A DNA stretch of 64,000 bases from JANQOH01 sp965201115 (GCA_965201115.1 OZ241745.1:2232001-2296000), one strand, 5' to 3'. Positions 9,074 through 17,762 are shown, counted from the stretch's first letter. The notes: generated by a model from the letters alone, not told the origin. A program made the numbers and translations.

Positions 9074-10230
9074 GCACGCTTCGCGGCCTCGCCGCCGCGA
9101 TCTTCTGTGCCGCGCTGCTCGGCATGACCATCGGCCTGGCCATGCCGCTGATCGCCGTGACCCTCGAGCGCCGCGAGTTCGGCTCCACGCTTATCGGCCT
9201 GAACGCCGCCGCGCAGTTCCTCGGCATCATGGCCGGCGCGCCCTTGGCGCCGCGGCTGATACCGCGCTTCGGGCTGTTGCCGTCGATGGCGGCCGCGCTG
9301 GCGGCGTGCGCGCTGGCGCTCGCGGTCATGCCGTTTATCGGCGCCTACGCGGCGTGGATCGCCTTGCGTTTCGCGTTCGGCGCGGCGGAAGGGCTGATGT
9401 TCGTCGCCACCGAAACGTGGGTCAACGAGGCGGTGGGCGACGCCGTGCGCGGGCGCGCCGTGGCGATCTATACGACCGCGCTGGCGTCGGGCTTCGCGCT
9501 CGGCCCGCTGCTGATCGCGCTGACCGGAGCCGATGGCGCTCTGCCGTTCTTCATCGGCGCGGCGGTCGCGGCGTCGGGTCTCGCCGTCCTGGGCCTGGCG
9601 GCGGGGACCGCGCCGCGCATCGGCGGCGCGTTGTCGTTCGGTATTTTCGGCTACATGGCGGCGCTGCCGGTCGCGGTGGGCGCCGCGGGCCTGTTCGGGC
9701 TCGCCGACGGCGGCCTCATCGCCATGCTCGCGGTTTACGGGATCGGCATCGGGCTGGACGCCTCGGAAGCCGCGAGCCTGGTAACGGCGCTGGTCGCCGG
9801 CGGGATCGCCCTCATGATGCCCATGGGCTGGGCGGTCGATCGCTACGACCGGCGGCGCATCGTCGCGGTCTGCGCCGCCGCGTCGGCGCTCGCCATCGCG
9901 GCGATTCCTTCGGTATCCGCATCGCTGCCGGCGCTCTATGCGCTGTTGTTCGCGCTCGGCGGCCTGTTGGGAACGCTATGGCTGGTGGCGATGGCGTTGC
10001 TCGGCGAGCGTTTCCGCGGAACCGACCTCGCGGCCGCGAATGTGGGCCTCACCTTCGCCTACGGCGTGGGCAGCATAGCGGGGCCCGCCATCGCCGGCGC
10101 CGCGCTGGAGGCATGGCCGCCGCACGGCATGATGCCCGCCATCGCCGCCTGCGTCGCGATTTTCGCGCTGTGGGCCGCGCTTTCCGCGCGGCGCTACCCG
10201 GGGGCGCGTGCGCCGCGCCCGCACCCGTGA
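9064..10230 (+). CDS. MFS transporter, 12 membrane segments
   Basis: The product has 388 residues and starts at GTG 9064 inside the rnr 3' end. It is nearly all hydrophobic helices, with MFS loop signatures: APRLIPRFG between TM2 and TM3 and WAVDRYDRRR between TM8 and TM9. FAFGAAEGLMFVATETWVNE resembles the YcaD/MFS_1 group of small-molecule exporters. The substrate is unknown. Tight coupling to rnr suggests co-transcription with topA-rnr, but a functional link is not evident. The C-terminus ends in a short Arg/Pro stretch. Confidence 0.85.
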   Translation: MALSTLRGLAAAIFCAALLGMTIGLAMPLIAVTLERREFGSTLIGLNAAAQFLGIMAGAPLAPRLIPRFGLLPSMAAALAACALALAVMPFIGAYAAWIALRFAFGAAEGLMFVATETWVNEAVGDAVRGRAVAIYTTALASGFALGPLLIALTGADGALPFFIGAAVAASGLAVLGLAAGTAPRIGGALSFGIFGYMAALPVAVGAAGLFGLADGGLIAMLAVYGIGIGLDASEAASLVTALVAGGIALMMPMGWAVDRYDRRRIVAVCAAASALAIAAIPSVSASLPALYALLFALGGLLGTLWLVAMALLGERFRGTDLAAANVGLTFAYGVGSIAGPAIAGAALEAWPPHGMMPAIAACVAIFALWAALSARRYPGARAPRPHP

Positions 10231-10274
10231 CGCGCCCGGCAACGAAGGTTTCATGCGCTGGCGCGCGGATACGA

Positions 10275-10280
10275 TATACT
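10275..10280 (+). promoter_or_regulatory. Possible -10 box, near-leaderless start
   Basis: TATACT lies only 6 bases before the ATG at 10287. If used, it would give an mRNA with essentially no 5' UTR, consistent with the absence of a ribosome binding site there. No good -35 hexamer is visible. Confidence 0.35.
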
Positions 10281-10286
10281 GCGGCC

Positions 10287-11876
10287 ATGCGCTTTTTCAA
10301 CACCACGGGCCCGGTCGTCGTCGGCGAGCATTACAACATCCCGCCGCTGAGCCGGGTGGATCTCGACGGCATGCTGCGCCTGATTCGCACGCGCCGCTAT
10401 TTCGTGCTGCACGCGCCGCGGCAGACGGGCAAGACCTCGGTGCTGCTGGCGCTTCAGGACATGTTGAACGCCGGCGGCGAATACCGCTGCGTGTACGGCA
10501 ATGTCGAGATCGGCCAGACGGCGCGCGAGGATGTGGGCAGGGGCATGCGCGCGATACTCGGCGAATTGGCGGGCCGCGCTTCGTTCGTGCTCGGCGACGA
10601 ATTCCTGGAAGGCGTCCGGGCGGAAATGCTGGACAGTTACGGCCCGGACGGCGCGCTGCGGCAGGCGCTGAGCCTTTGGGCGGCGGCGGACCCGCGCCCG
10701 CTGGTGTTGCTCATCGACGAGATCGACGCGCTGGTGGGGGATACGCTGCTTGCCGTTCTGCGCCAGTTGCGGGCGGGCTACCCGATGCGTCCGGCGGCGT
10801 TTCCGCAGAGCGTGGTGTTGTGCGGCGTGCGCGACGTGCATGACTACCGCATCCGCTCGACCGACGGGAAGACCGTGGTGGCGGGGGGCAGCGCGTTCAA
10901 TATCAAGGCGAAATCGCTGCGGCTGGGCGACTTTTCGCGCGCCGAAACGCTGGCGCTTGCAGCGCAGCACACCGGGGATACGGGGCAGGCGTTCGCGCCC
11001 GGCGCGGTCGAGCGCCTGTGGACGCAATCCCTCGGGCAGCCTTGGCTGGTCAACGCGCTGGCGGCGGAAGCGTGCTTCGAGACCGTGCGCGGGCGCGACC
11101 GGTCGCGGGCGGTAACCGAAGCGGACATCATCGACGCGCAGGAGCAGCTGATTCTGCGCCGCGAGACGCATCTCGACCAGCTGGCGGACAAGCTTCAGGA
11201 GCCGCGCGTGCGGCGGGTCGTCGAGCCGCTGTTGAGCGGCGGCGAGGCCGACGCGGAAGCTTCCGCGCGCGACATCGCGTATGTGCGGGATTTGGGGTTG
11301 ATCGCGCGCGATGCGCCGGTGCGCATCGCCAATCCGGTTTACGCCGAGGTCGTGCCGCGCGAGCTCGCGGCCTATGCGCAGGAGACGCTGCCGCAGGAAA
11401 CCGCGTGGTATGTGAACGCCGACAACAGCTTGGATGTCGTGAAGCTGCTTGCGGCGTTTCAGTCGTTTTTCCGCGAGCATTCGGAGCATTGGATTGGGCG
11501 CTTTGCGTATCGGGAGGCGGGGCCGCAGTTGCTGCTTCAGGCGTTTCTGCAACGCATCGTCAATGGCGGGGGCCGCATTGAGCGCGAATACGGCCTGGGG
11601 CGGAAGCTGACCGACCTGCTCGTGATATGGCCGTGGGGCGCCGGCGGCGGCGCGTCGGAAGCTCGCAAATACGTTGTGGAGTGCAAGATATTGCGCGGCG
11701 GTCTGGAGAAGACGGTGCGCGACGGGATTGTGCAGACGGAGGAGTATATGACCCGCTGCGCGGCGGCGGAGGGCCACCTGGTGGTGTTCGACCGCGGCGA
11801 CCGCGACTGGGCCGACAAGGTTTTTCACCGCGTCGAATGCGCGAAACGCGCGCCCATCCACATCTGGGGCATGTAG
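10287..11876 (+). CDS. AAA ATPase with C-terminal PD-(D/E)XK-like nuclease domain
   Basis: The product has 529 residues. I chose ATG 10287 because the upstream part of the frame overlaps the MFS gene in another frame. The N-terminal ATPase has Walker A APRQTGKTSVLL near residue 45 and Walker B PLVLLIDEIDAL; it resembles the AAA-like (AAA_35/AAA-ATPase_like) proteins. The C-terminus has RKLTDLLVIWPWG followed by KYVVECKI, fitting the D...ExK core of PD-(D/E)XK nucleases of the kind fused to such ATPases. The cellular role is unknown; similar proteins are often accessory and strain-variable. It stands alone between the rnr cluster and the ATP synthase genes. Confidence 0.75.
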   Translation: MRFFNTTGPVVVGEHYNIPPLSRVDLDGMLRLIRTRRYFVLHAPRQTGKTSVLLALQDMLNAGGEYRCVYGNVEIGQTAREDVGRGMRAILGELAGRASFVLGDEFLEGVRAEMLDSYGPDGALRQALSLWAAADPRPLVLLIDEIDALVGDTLLAVLRQLRAGYPMRPAAFPQSVVLCGVRDVHDYRIRSTDGKTVVAGGSAFNIKAKSLRLGDFSRAETLALAAQHTGDTGQAFAPGAVERLWTQSLGQPWLVNALAAEACFETVRGRDRSRAVTEADIIDAQEQLILRRETHLDQLADKLQEPRVRRVVEPLLSGGEADAEASARDIAYVRDLGLIARDAPVRIANPVYAEVVPRELAAYAQETLPQETAWYVNADNSLDVVKLLAAFQSFFREHSEHWIGRFAYREAGPQLLLQAFLQRIVNGGGRIEREYGLGRKLTDLLVIWPWGAGGGASEARKYVVECKILRGGLEKTVRDGIVQTEEYMTRCAAAEGHLVVFDRGDRDWADKVFHRVECAKRAPIHIWGM

Positions 11877-11929
11877 CGCTTGCTCGGGGCCGCCGGCGCC
11901 CCGCCGGCATGTTTGCGCCGCGCGGCGGG

Positions 11930-11958
11930 TTGACACGGGCGGCGGCGGCGGGTTAAAC
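11930..11958 (+). promoter_or_regulatory. Sigma70-type promoter of the F0 operon
   Basis: TTGACA (11930-11935) is separated by 17 bases from TTAAAC (11953-11958), upstream of atpI at 12012. A GC hairpin (CGGCGCCGG...CCGGCGCCG, about 11960-11990) lies in the untranslated leader and could affect expression. Confidence 0.6.
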
Positions 11959-12011
11959 GGCGCCGGGTTCGGCATCCGGCGCCGGGCGGGACGCATTGTC
12001 GGGAACGCTGC

Positions 12012-12389
12012 GTGGACGATGAAACCGGCGGCGGCCGCGGCGCGCTGCGGAATCTGAAGGCGCGGCTGCGGCGCGCGCGGGAGACGAGCCGCATCGCGCC
12101 GCTTCCGGCGCGCGGCGGTCCGCCCCCCGCGGGTCTCGGCATGGCGCTCAGGATCGGCGTGGAAATGGTCGCCGGCGTCGGCGTCGGCGCGGCGATCGGA
12201 TACGGGCTCGACCGTTGGCTGGCCACCGCGCCGGTCATGACGATCGTGTTTTTCTTTCTCGGCGCCGGCGCGGGCGCCCTCAACACTTGGCGCGCCATCG
12301 CCGGAGCCGGTTTCGGCGCTGGCTTCGGAAACGACCCCGGCCCGCCATCCGGCGCGGCCGGACCGGCAAGACGAAACGGAGAGCCTTGA
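12012..12389 (+). CDS. atpI: ATP synthase subunit I (AtpI)
   Basis: AtpI is an assembly or magnesium-related accessory protein of the F-type ATPase. The product has 125 residues from GTG 12012. A basic N-terminus is followed by two hydrophobic helices, GVEMVAGVGVGAAIGYGLDR and VMTIVFFFLGAGAGALN, which is the alphaproteobacterial AtpI/Q pattern (PF09527). It is the first gene of the F0 operon, 3 bases before atpB. Confidence 0.85.
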   Translation: MDDETGGGRGALRNLKARLRRARETSRIAPLPARGGPPPAGLGMALRIGVEMVAGVGVGAAIGYGLDRWLATAPVMTIVFFFLGAGAGALNTWRAIAGAGFGAGFGNDPGPPSGAAGPARRNGEP

Positions 12390-12392
12390 GAC

Positions 12393-13151
12393 GTGGCGGC
12401 GGAAACCCAGTCCGGCGCGGCGGGCCACGGCCCGCTGGCCCAGTTCGAAATCCGCGAACTGGCGCCGATCGAGATCGGCGGCCTCAACCTGAGCTATACC
12501 AATTCGGCGCTGTGGATGACTTTCGCGGTCGCCCTCGTCGCGCTGCTGTTCGCGGCGGGAACGCGCGGGCGCGCGATGGCGCCGGGGCGGCTGCAATCGG
12601 TCGTCGAGCTGTCCTACGAGTTCGTCGCCAACATGGTGCGCGACAACGCGGGGGCCGACGCCCGGCCCTATTTTCCCTTTATCTTCACGCTGTTCGTGTT
12701 CATTCTGTTCGGCAATCTGCTGGGGATGATTCCTTACGGCTTCACCTTCACCAGCCACATAATCGTGACGTTCGCGATGGCGGCGGTCGTGTTCGTCGGC
12801 GTGACGATTATCGGCTTTGCGCGGCACGGCGCGGGGTTTCTGCGCTTTTTCGTTCCCGCCGGGGTTCCGGCGCCGCTGCTGGCGATACTCGTGCCGATCG
12901 AGGTTCTGTCGTATTTCGTGCGCCCGGTGAGCCTGAGCCTGCGGCTGTTCGCCAACATGATGGCGGGTCACACCATGCTCAAGGTGTTCGGCGGGTTCGT
13001 CGTGGCGCTGGGCTTTATCGGCGGCTGGGCGCCGCTGGCGCTGATCGTCGCACTGACGGGGCTGGAGATCGGCATCGCGCTCTTGCAGGCCTACGTTTTC
13101 GCGGTGCTGTCGTGCCTGTATCTGAACGACGCGCTGCACATGCACCACTGA
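12393..13151 (+). CDS. atpB: ATP synthase F0 subunit a
   Basis: Subunit a forms the proton half-channels beside the c ring in the inner membrane. The product has 252 residues and starts at GTG 12393. The essential arginine is in LSLRLFANMMAGH, the diagnostic helix of this family. The C-terminal helix ends QAYVFAVLSCLYLNDALHMH. The gene starts 3 bases after atpI and ends 27 bases before atpE. Confidence 0.95.
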   Translation: MAAETQSGAAGHGPLAQFEIRELAPIEIGGLNLSYTNSALWMTFAVALVALLFAAGTRGRAMAPGRLQSVVELSYEFVANMVRDNAGADARPYFPFIFTLFVFILFGNLLGMIPYGFTFTSHIIVTFAMAAVVFVGVTIIGFARHGAGFLRFFVPAGVPAPLLAILVPIEVLSYFVRPVSLSLRLFANMMAGHTMLKVFGGFVVALGFIGGWAPLALIVALTGLEIGIALLQAYVFAVLSCLYLNDALHMHH

Positions 13152-13178
13152 CCTCTCGACGAACGGAAAGGACTCGTC

Positions 13179-13403
13179 ATGGAACTGGAAGCGGCAAGGA
13201 TGATCGGGGCCGGCCTCGCCACCATCGCGCTGGCCGGGGTCGGCATCGGCATCGGCACCATCTTCGGCAATTTCGTCGCCGCGGCGGCGCGCAATCCGGC
13301 CGCCGCGCCCAAGGTGTTCGGCAACGTGCTTCTCGGCTTCGCCCTTACCGAGGCGATCGCCCTGTTCGCGTTGCTGATCGCGTTTCTGATACTGTTTCTG
13401 TAG
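13179..13403 (+). CDS. atpE: ATP synthase F0 subunit c
   Basis: This is the proteolipid of the rotating c ring. The product has 74 residues in two helices: GLATIALAGVGIGIGTIFGN carries the glycine-rich packing motif, AAARNPAA forms the polar loop, and the second helix has the proton-carrying glutamate in FALTEAIALFALL. The ring ion is probably a proton, as there is no obvious sodium-binding pattern. A GGAAAGGA ribosome site precedes the ATG. Confidence 0.96.
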   Translation: MELEAARMIGAGLATIALAGVGIGIGTIFGNFVAAAARNPAAAPKVFGNVLLGFALTEAIALFALLIAFLILFL

Positions 13404-13418
13404 CGGCGGAGCGGTCCG

Positions 13419-13904
13419 ATGCCGCAACTCGATCCCGCGGCCTTCGCGCCGCAGCTGTTCTGGCTCGCGATCTGTTTCGGAGTTCTCTACCTGATCGTGT
13501 CGCGCGTGGCGCTGCCGCGGGTCGGGGAGATACTCCAGGCGCGCCGCGAGCGCATCGAAGCCGATCTGTCGCGCGCCGAGGCCTTGCGCGAGGAGGCCGA
13601 GGCCGCGCTCGCGGCGCATGAGCGCGCGATGGCCAGGGCGCGCGCCGAGGCGCGCGGGATACTCGCCGCCGCGGCGGCGAAAGCCGCGGCCGAGGTCGAG
13701 CTCATGCATTCGGCGCTGGGCGCGCGGCTGGAGGCCGAAGCCGGCCGCGCCGAACGCCGAATCGCCGAGGCCGCCGCCGTCGCGCTGGAAGATTTGCGCG
13801 GCGGCGCGGACTCCGTCGTGCGCGAGGCCGCCTTGCGCGCGGCGGGAACGGCGCCATCGGACGAGGCCATCGCCGCCGCGCTCGAACGCGCGAGGGCCGC
13901 GTGA
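13419..13904 (+). CDS. ATP synthase F0 subunit b'
   Basis: The product has 161 residues. It has one N-terminal membrane helix (FWLAICFGVLYLIVSRVALP) and then a long Ala/Glu/Arg coiled coil that forms part of the peripheral stalk. Alphaproteobacteria and phototrophs carry two b-type subunits; this first one, next to atpE, is the b' member. It ends in a 1-base overlap with the next gene (TGATG). Confidence 0.88.
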   Translation: MPQLDPAAFAPQLFWLAICFGVLYLIVSRVALPRVGEILQARRERIEADLSRAEALREEAEAALAAHERAMARARAEARGILAAAAAKAAAEVELMHSALGARLEAEAGRAERRIAEAAAVALEDLRGGADSVVREAALRAAGTAPSDEAIAAALERARAA

Positions 13905-14386
13905 TGTTCGACGAATCGTTTTGGGTCGCGGTCGCGTTCGTCCTGTTTTGCGCGCTGTTCGGCCGCCGGTTGTGGACGTTCGCGACCGGGCGCCTCGACC
14001 GCCGCGGCGAAGCGGTGCGCGCCGAGCTCGAACAGGCCGTGCAGCTGCGCGAGGAAGCGCAGAACCTGCTCGCCGCGCACCGGCGGCGCGAGCGCGAAAC
14101 CGCCCGCGAGGCCGGGGAGATCGTGTCGCGCGCCCGCGACGAGGCGAAGCGAATCGTTTCCGCCGCGCAGGTGCGCGCTGCGCAAGAGGTGGTCCGGCGC
14201 ACCCGCGCCGCCGACGTCCGTATCGCCCGCATGCAGACCCGCGCCGCCGCCGATGCGCGGGCGGCCGCGGCCGAACTCGTGGCCGCCGCCGCCGCGCGCG
14301 CCATCGCCGCGGATATGGACGAAGCCGCCGACATGGCCCTTGTCGACGGCGCCATCGCCGAGATCGAAACCCGCCTTTCCGGGTGA
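13904..14386 (+). CDS. atpF: ATP synthase F0 subunit b
   Basis: This is the second stalk subunit, 160 residues from ATG 13904; a GTG one codon earlier is also possible. The N-terminal helix FWVAVAFVLFCALFGRRLW is followed by a coiled coil with LREEAQNLLAAHRRRERE. The ATG gives better spacing to GAGGG than the GTG. No F1 genes follow: the F0 and F1 operons are separate, as in many alphaproteobacteria. Confidence 0.9.
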   Translation: MFDESFWVAVAFVLFCALFGRRLWTFATGRLDRRGEAVRAELEQAVQLREEAQNLLAAHRRRERETAREAGEIVSRARDEAKRIVSAAQVRAAQEVVRRTRAADVRIARMQTRAAADARAAAAELVAAAAARAIAADMDEAADMALVDGAIAEIETRLSG

Positions 14387-14607
14387 GGCCGCGGCCATAA
14401 CCGGCCGCGCCGCGCGGAACGGCCGCACCGTGCAGGTTCCCATGGATGCAATACCGGCCGCTATCGGTATCGCCCGGCATTGCGCTGGCGCGCCGGCGCC
14501 CGGCCCGCGCGTCTCCGCCCTGGGCGCCGCGAAACCGTACGCGCGCTTGACACGGGCGCCGCGGGCGCCGAAGGTTCGGCGCCGCTTCCCTCCGGGGCCG
14601 ACTATCC

Positions 14608-15570
14608 GTGCATAGCTATATCGCGCGCCGCTTCGTCTTCGGGGCGCTCACGATTCTGGGCGTCTCGGTGGTGGTGTTTCTCATCATGCGCGTCATGCCC
14701 GGAGATCCGCTCACCGCGATCTTCGGACCGGAAGGCATGACGCGGCTGAGCGAGGAGCAGCGCGCAAATTACATGCGCGAGCTCGGCTTGGCGGACCCGC
14801 TCGCCGTGCAATACGTCCGCTGGCTCGGCGACATCGTGCGCGGCGATTTCGGGCGCTCGTTCTTCCGCGCCGAGAGCGTCGGCGAGATGGTCGCCCGCCG
14901 CGGCCCGCTCACGGCGCAGATCGCCATCCTCTCGGTTATCCTTTCGTGGATATTCGGCGTGCCCGTGGCGCTGATCAGCGTGCTGCGGCCCAACGGGCTG
15001 GCCGACGCCGCGGCGCGCATCCTCTCGATAACCTGTCTCGCCGTGCCGGGCTTCTGGCTCGGCATGTTGATCGTTCTGGCGCTGGTGCTCGGTTTCGGCT
15101 ACCGCGCGCCGCTCACCGCCTCGGGCGCGTCGCTGTTCGAGGCGCCCTGGACCACCTTTCAGATCGTGATCGGCCCGGCCTTCGTGCTCGCGCTGGGCCA
15201 AGCCGCGTATATTGCGCGCATGACGCGCTCCAGCCTGCTCGAGGTCATCCGCGAGGACTATGTGCGCACCGCGCGCGCCAAGGGGCTGAGCGGGCGGCTC
15301 GTGGTGGGGCTGCACGCGCTGCCGAACGCGCTCCTGCCGGTCATCACGCTTTCGGGCATTCTGCTCGGCTTCGTGCTCGCGGGGTCGATACCGGTCGAGC
15401 GCGCGTTCGGCGCGCCCGGGCTGGGCTACGCCATGTTCACCGCGGTCAGCGAACGCGACATTTTCGTCATGCAGAACCTGGTGTTTCTCTATTCGGTGGT
15501 GTTCGTGGTCCTGAACATCGCGGTCGATATCGCCATCGCGTGGATCGATCCGCGGATTCGCTACCGATGA
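14608..15570 (+). CDS. ABC transporter permease, DppB/OppB type
   Basis: The product has 320 residues from GTG 14608. Six membrane helices are visible, with the family opening (YIARRFVFGALTILGVSVVV, then FLIMRVMPGDP). The EAA loop that contacts the ATPase is at EDYVRTARAKGLSGR, followed by NALLPVITLSGI. Such permeases import peptides, nickel or opines. It overlaps the next permease by ATGA. No binding protein or ATPase gene is present nearby, so the substrate cannot be inferred. A TTGACA at 14547-14552 lies upstream but has no clear -10 partner. Confidence 0.9.
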   Translation: MHSYIARRFVFGALTILGVSVVVFLIMRVMPGDPLTAIFGPEGMTRLSEEQRANYMRELGLADPLAVQYVRWLGDIVRGDFGRSFFRAESVGEMVARRGPLTAQIAILSVILSWIFGVPVALISVLRPNGLADAAARILSITCLAVPGFWLGMLIVLALVLGFGYRAPLTASGASLFEAPWTTFQIVIGPAFVLALGQAAYIARMTRSSLLEVIREDYVRTARAKGLSGRLVVGLHALPNALLPVITLSGILLGFVLAGSIPVERAFGAPGLGYAMFTAVSERDIFVMQNLVFLYSVVFVVLNIAVDIAIAWIDPRIRYR

Positions 15571-16472
15571 GCGCCGCCGCCCGTTCGGCCGCGCGCAAGG
15601 CGGCTTCGGCCGCGCGCACAGCGGCGCGCGGCGGCCGCGGCGTGTTGACGTTCGCGCGGCGATCGCCGCTTTCCGCCTTTTGGGGGCTGGTCGCGGCGGC
15701 GATCGTGGCGCTGGCGTTCGCGGCGCCCGCGGCGGCCCCGTTCGACCCGCTGGGGTCGGATTTCCAGCGCATGCAGGTTCCGCCCGATTCGACCAATTGG
15801 TTCGGCACCGACCAAATCGGGCGCGACACACTGAGCCGCGTCATCCACGGCAGCCGCGTTTCGCTGACGGTGGCGTTTTTCGCCGTGCTGATCGGCACCA
15901 CGCTCGGCTGTTTCTGGGGGTTGGCGAGCGGCTATTTCGGCGGCTGGTTCGATATCGCGAGCCAGCGCGCAATCGAGTTTCTGCAGGCCTTCCCCGACCT
16001 CATCCTGGCGATGGCGATCGCGATGGCGCTCGGCTCGGGGACCGGCACGGTGATCGTCGCCATCGCGATCACGCGCATACCGTTCGGCGGGCGCGTGATC
16101 CGCTCGGTGGTGCTGTCGCTGAAGGAAATGGCCTATGTGGAGGCGGCGCGCGGCATCGGCGCATCGCACGCGCGCATCATGCTGCGCCACATCCTGCCGC
16201 AATGCATCGCGCCGTATCTGATACTGGCGACCACGCATCTGGGGGTGGCGATCATCATCGAGGCGTCGCTGGGCTTTCTCGGCGTCGGCATTCCGCCGCC
16301 GACGCCCACTTGGGGCAACATGCTGGCGGATGCGCTGAATTCCGGCCTCGAGCCGCGCTGGTGGCTTTATGTGTTCCCGGGCCTGGCGATCACGATCGCC
16401 GTCCTGGCGTTCAACCTGCTCGGCGACGGCATCCGCGACCTTCTCGACCCGCGCCTGCGCGGCTCGGTGTAG
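15567..16472 (+). CDS. ABC transporter permease, DppC/OppC type
   Basis: The product has 301 residues and begins within the previous stop (ATGA). A basic N-terminus precedes the first helix, then the OppC N-terminal segment ending in NWFGTDQIGRDTLSRVIHG, a strong signature of this family. The EAA loop is at YVEAARGIGASHARIMLRHI, and the end GLAITIAVLAFNLLGDGIRD then LLDPRL is standard. It pairs with the upstream DppB-type permease to form the membrane channel. The remaining ABC components must lie elsewhere. Confidence 0.92.
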   Translation: MSAAARSAARKAASAARTAARGGRGVLTFARRSPLSAFWGLVAAAIVALAFAAPAAAPFDPLGSDFQRMQVPPDSTNWFGTDQIGRDTLSRVIHGSRVSLTVAFFAVLIGTTLGCFWGLASGYFGGWFDIASQRAIEFLQAFPDLILAMAIAMALGSGTGTVIVAIAITRIPFGGRVIRSVVLSLKEMAYVEAARGIGASHARIMLRHILPQCIAPYLILATTHLGVAIIIEASLGFLGVGIPPPTPTWGNMLADALNSGLEPRWWLYVFPGLAITIAVLAFNLLGDGIRDLLDPRLRGSV

Positions 16473-16594
16473 CCCCCCGGGGCGCCCCGCGGTTGCCGGA
16501 CCGGGTCGTCGACCTTGGGGCGCCGGGGACGGGCGGCGCCCGGACGGCATCGCGGGTCTTCGTGCAATTGTCTCTTTTCGGCGCAAACGCACTG

Positions 16595-16623
16595 TTGACA
16601 ACCGGCGCGCCCGGTGGTACCGA
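16595..16623 (+). promoter_or_regulatory. Promoter of NHLP precursor 1
   Basis: TTGACA (16595-16600), a 17-base spacer and TACCGA (16618-16623). A GTGCAATTG box lies 33 bases upstream of the -35 (16562-16570), as it does before the two paralogues. Confidence 0.55.
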
Positions 16624-16682
16624 CTCGCGAAGGGAGGCAACGCGGCCGCCGCGAGGCGCCGCAAACCGGGGAAGGACGGAGC

Positions 16683-17072
16683 ATGAGCCGGCAGTCGATA
16701 CCGAAGAAGACCCCCACGCTCGACGACATGCGTATCGGAGAGGAGTGGGCCGGAAAGTTCGCGGCGAGTTACCGGAGCGACGCGGAGCTGCGCCGACGCT
16801 GCGAAAGCGGCGAAACGACGCTGGTCGTGGCGGAGCACGGCATGACCGTCCCGCCGGGCCTGGAGGCGCGGGTCGTGGAGGACACCGACGAGGTCATGCA
16901 CATGGTGTTCCCGGCGGATCCGAATACCGAGCTGGACGACGACATCTTGGCCGACGTGTCCGGCGGCGCGGCGCAACCGGCGACGTGCGCCGCCACGGCA
17001 GGCACGCTCGGCAGCCTTCCGAGCACCGTGTTCACCGTCAGCAGCGCCAGCACGATCTGCCCGGAAACGTGA
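16683..17072 (+). CDS. NHLP-type leader RiPP precursor 1
   Basis: The product has 129 residues from ATG 16683, which follows GGAAGGACGG. The leader (about residues 1-95) resembles the nitrile-hydratase-like leader family: RRRCESGETT, TVPPGLEARVVEDTDEVMHM, VFPADPN, and a double-glycine end ILADVSGG. The last 34 residues, starting AAQPATCAATAG and ending SSASTICPET, are rich in Ser and Thr with two Cys, which suits a lanthipeptide or other Ser/Thr/Cys-modified core. Two paralogues follow. No LanM, YcaO or radical SAM enzyme is present in the window, so the modification type is not known. Confidence 0.75.
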   Translation: MSRQSIPKKTPTLDDMRIGEEWAGKFAASYRSDAELRRRCESGETTLVVAEHGMTVPPGLEARVVEDTDEVMHMVFPADPNTELDDDILADVSGGAAQPATCAATAGTLGSLPSTVFTVSSASTICPET

Positions 17073-17178
17073 CGCCGCGCCGTACCGCGCCGTTCGTCCC
17101 GTAGCCGGGCGCAAGCCTCCGGGAGTTGTGCGTCTTCGTCGTGCAATTGTCTTTTTTCATGGCGGCGCAAACGCACTG

Positions 17179-17207
17179 TTGACAATCGAAGCCCCCGGGG
17201 GTATCGA
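17179..17207 (+). promoter_or_regulatory. Promoter of NHLP precursor 2
   Basis: TTGACA (17179-17184), a 17-base spacer and TATCGA (17202-17207). A GTGCAATTGT box is at 17141-17150. The block from the box to the start codon is clearly duplicated from the precursor 1 promoter. Confidence 0.6.
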
Positions 17208-17269
17208 CTCGCGCAAAGGGGGCGCAACGCGGCCGCCGCGAGGCGCCGCATATCGGGGAAGGACGACAC

Positions 17270-17665
17270 ATGAACCGGCAATCGGTACCGAAGAAGGCTC
17301 CCACACTCGACGGCATGCATATCGGAGAGGCGTGGGCCGGGAAGTTCGCGGTGCGTTACCGGAGCGACGCGGAACTGCGCCGGCGCTGCGAAAGCGGCGA
17401 AACGGCCCGGGTCATGGCGGAGCACGGCATGACCGTTCCGCCGGGCCTGGAGGCGCGGATCGTGGAGGACACCGACGGCGTCATGCACGTGGTGTTCCCG
17501 ACGGATCCCAATACCGAACTCGACGACGACATCTTGGCCGACGTGTCCGGCGGGTTCACCGCGCCCGACGTGACGTGCGCCAGCTCGGCAAGCACCGTCG
17601 GCACCGTTCCGAGCACCGTTTTCAGCCTCGGAAGCGCCAGCACGGCCTGCCCGAGCGGGAACTGA
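17270..17665 (+). CDS. NHLP-type leader RiPP precursor 2
   Basis: The product has 131 residues from ATG 17270, with GGAAGGACG upstream. The leader is nearly the same as precursor 1 (RRRCESGETA, TVPPGLEARIVEDTDGV, ILADVSGG). The core after Gly-Gly begins FTAPDVTCASSASTVG and ends LGSASTACPSGN, with two Cys and many Ser/Thr in positions like those of precursor 1. The leader is much more conserved than the core, as expected for paralogous RiPP precursors that share one maturation and export system. It probably arose by tandem duplication of the whole promoter-gene block. Confidence 0.75.
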   Translation: MNRQSVPKKAPTLDGMHIGEAWAGKFAVRYRSDAELRRRCESGETARVMAEHGMTVPPGLEARIVEDTDGVMHVVFPTDPNTELDDDILADVSGGFTAPDVTCASSASTVGTVPSTVFSLGSASTACPSGN

Positions 17666-17689
17666 CGCCGCCGTTCGGGGACTCGTTCC

Positions 17690-17762
17690 GGGAGCGCCGG
17701 CGCCTCGCCGGCGTCTTCTTTGCGCCGCGTCGCGCGTATGCCGGCGAGGCGTCGGCGCTCCC
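17690..17762. repeat. 23-base inverted repeat, REP-like
   Basis: The arms at 17690-17712 and 17740-17762 pair at 22 of 23 positions around a 27-base loop (GGGAGCGCCGGCGCCTCGCC on the left). It follows precursor 2 by 24 bases and could end or stabilise its mRNA. The rest of 17763-17933 shows nothing recognisable apart from the box before promoter 3. Confidence 0.6.

Noticed and set aside
10251..14480. 1409-residue open frame on the minus strand across the F0 operon
   Set aside because: It is antisense to well-supported atp genes. It is Arg/Ala/Gly-rich throughout with no domain, a usual by-product of high GC.
14547..14575. Promoter for the ABC permeases
   Set aside because: A clear TTGACA is present, but nothing close to TATAAT lies 16-18 bases downstream.
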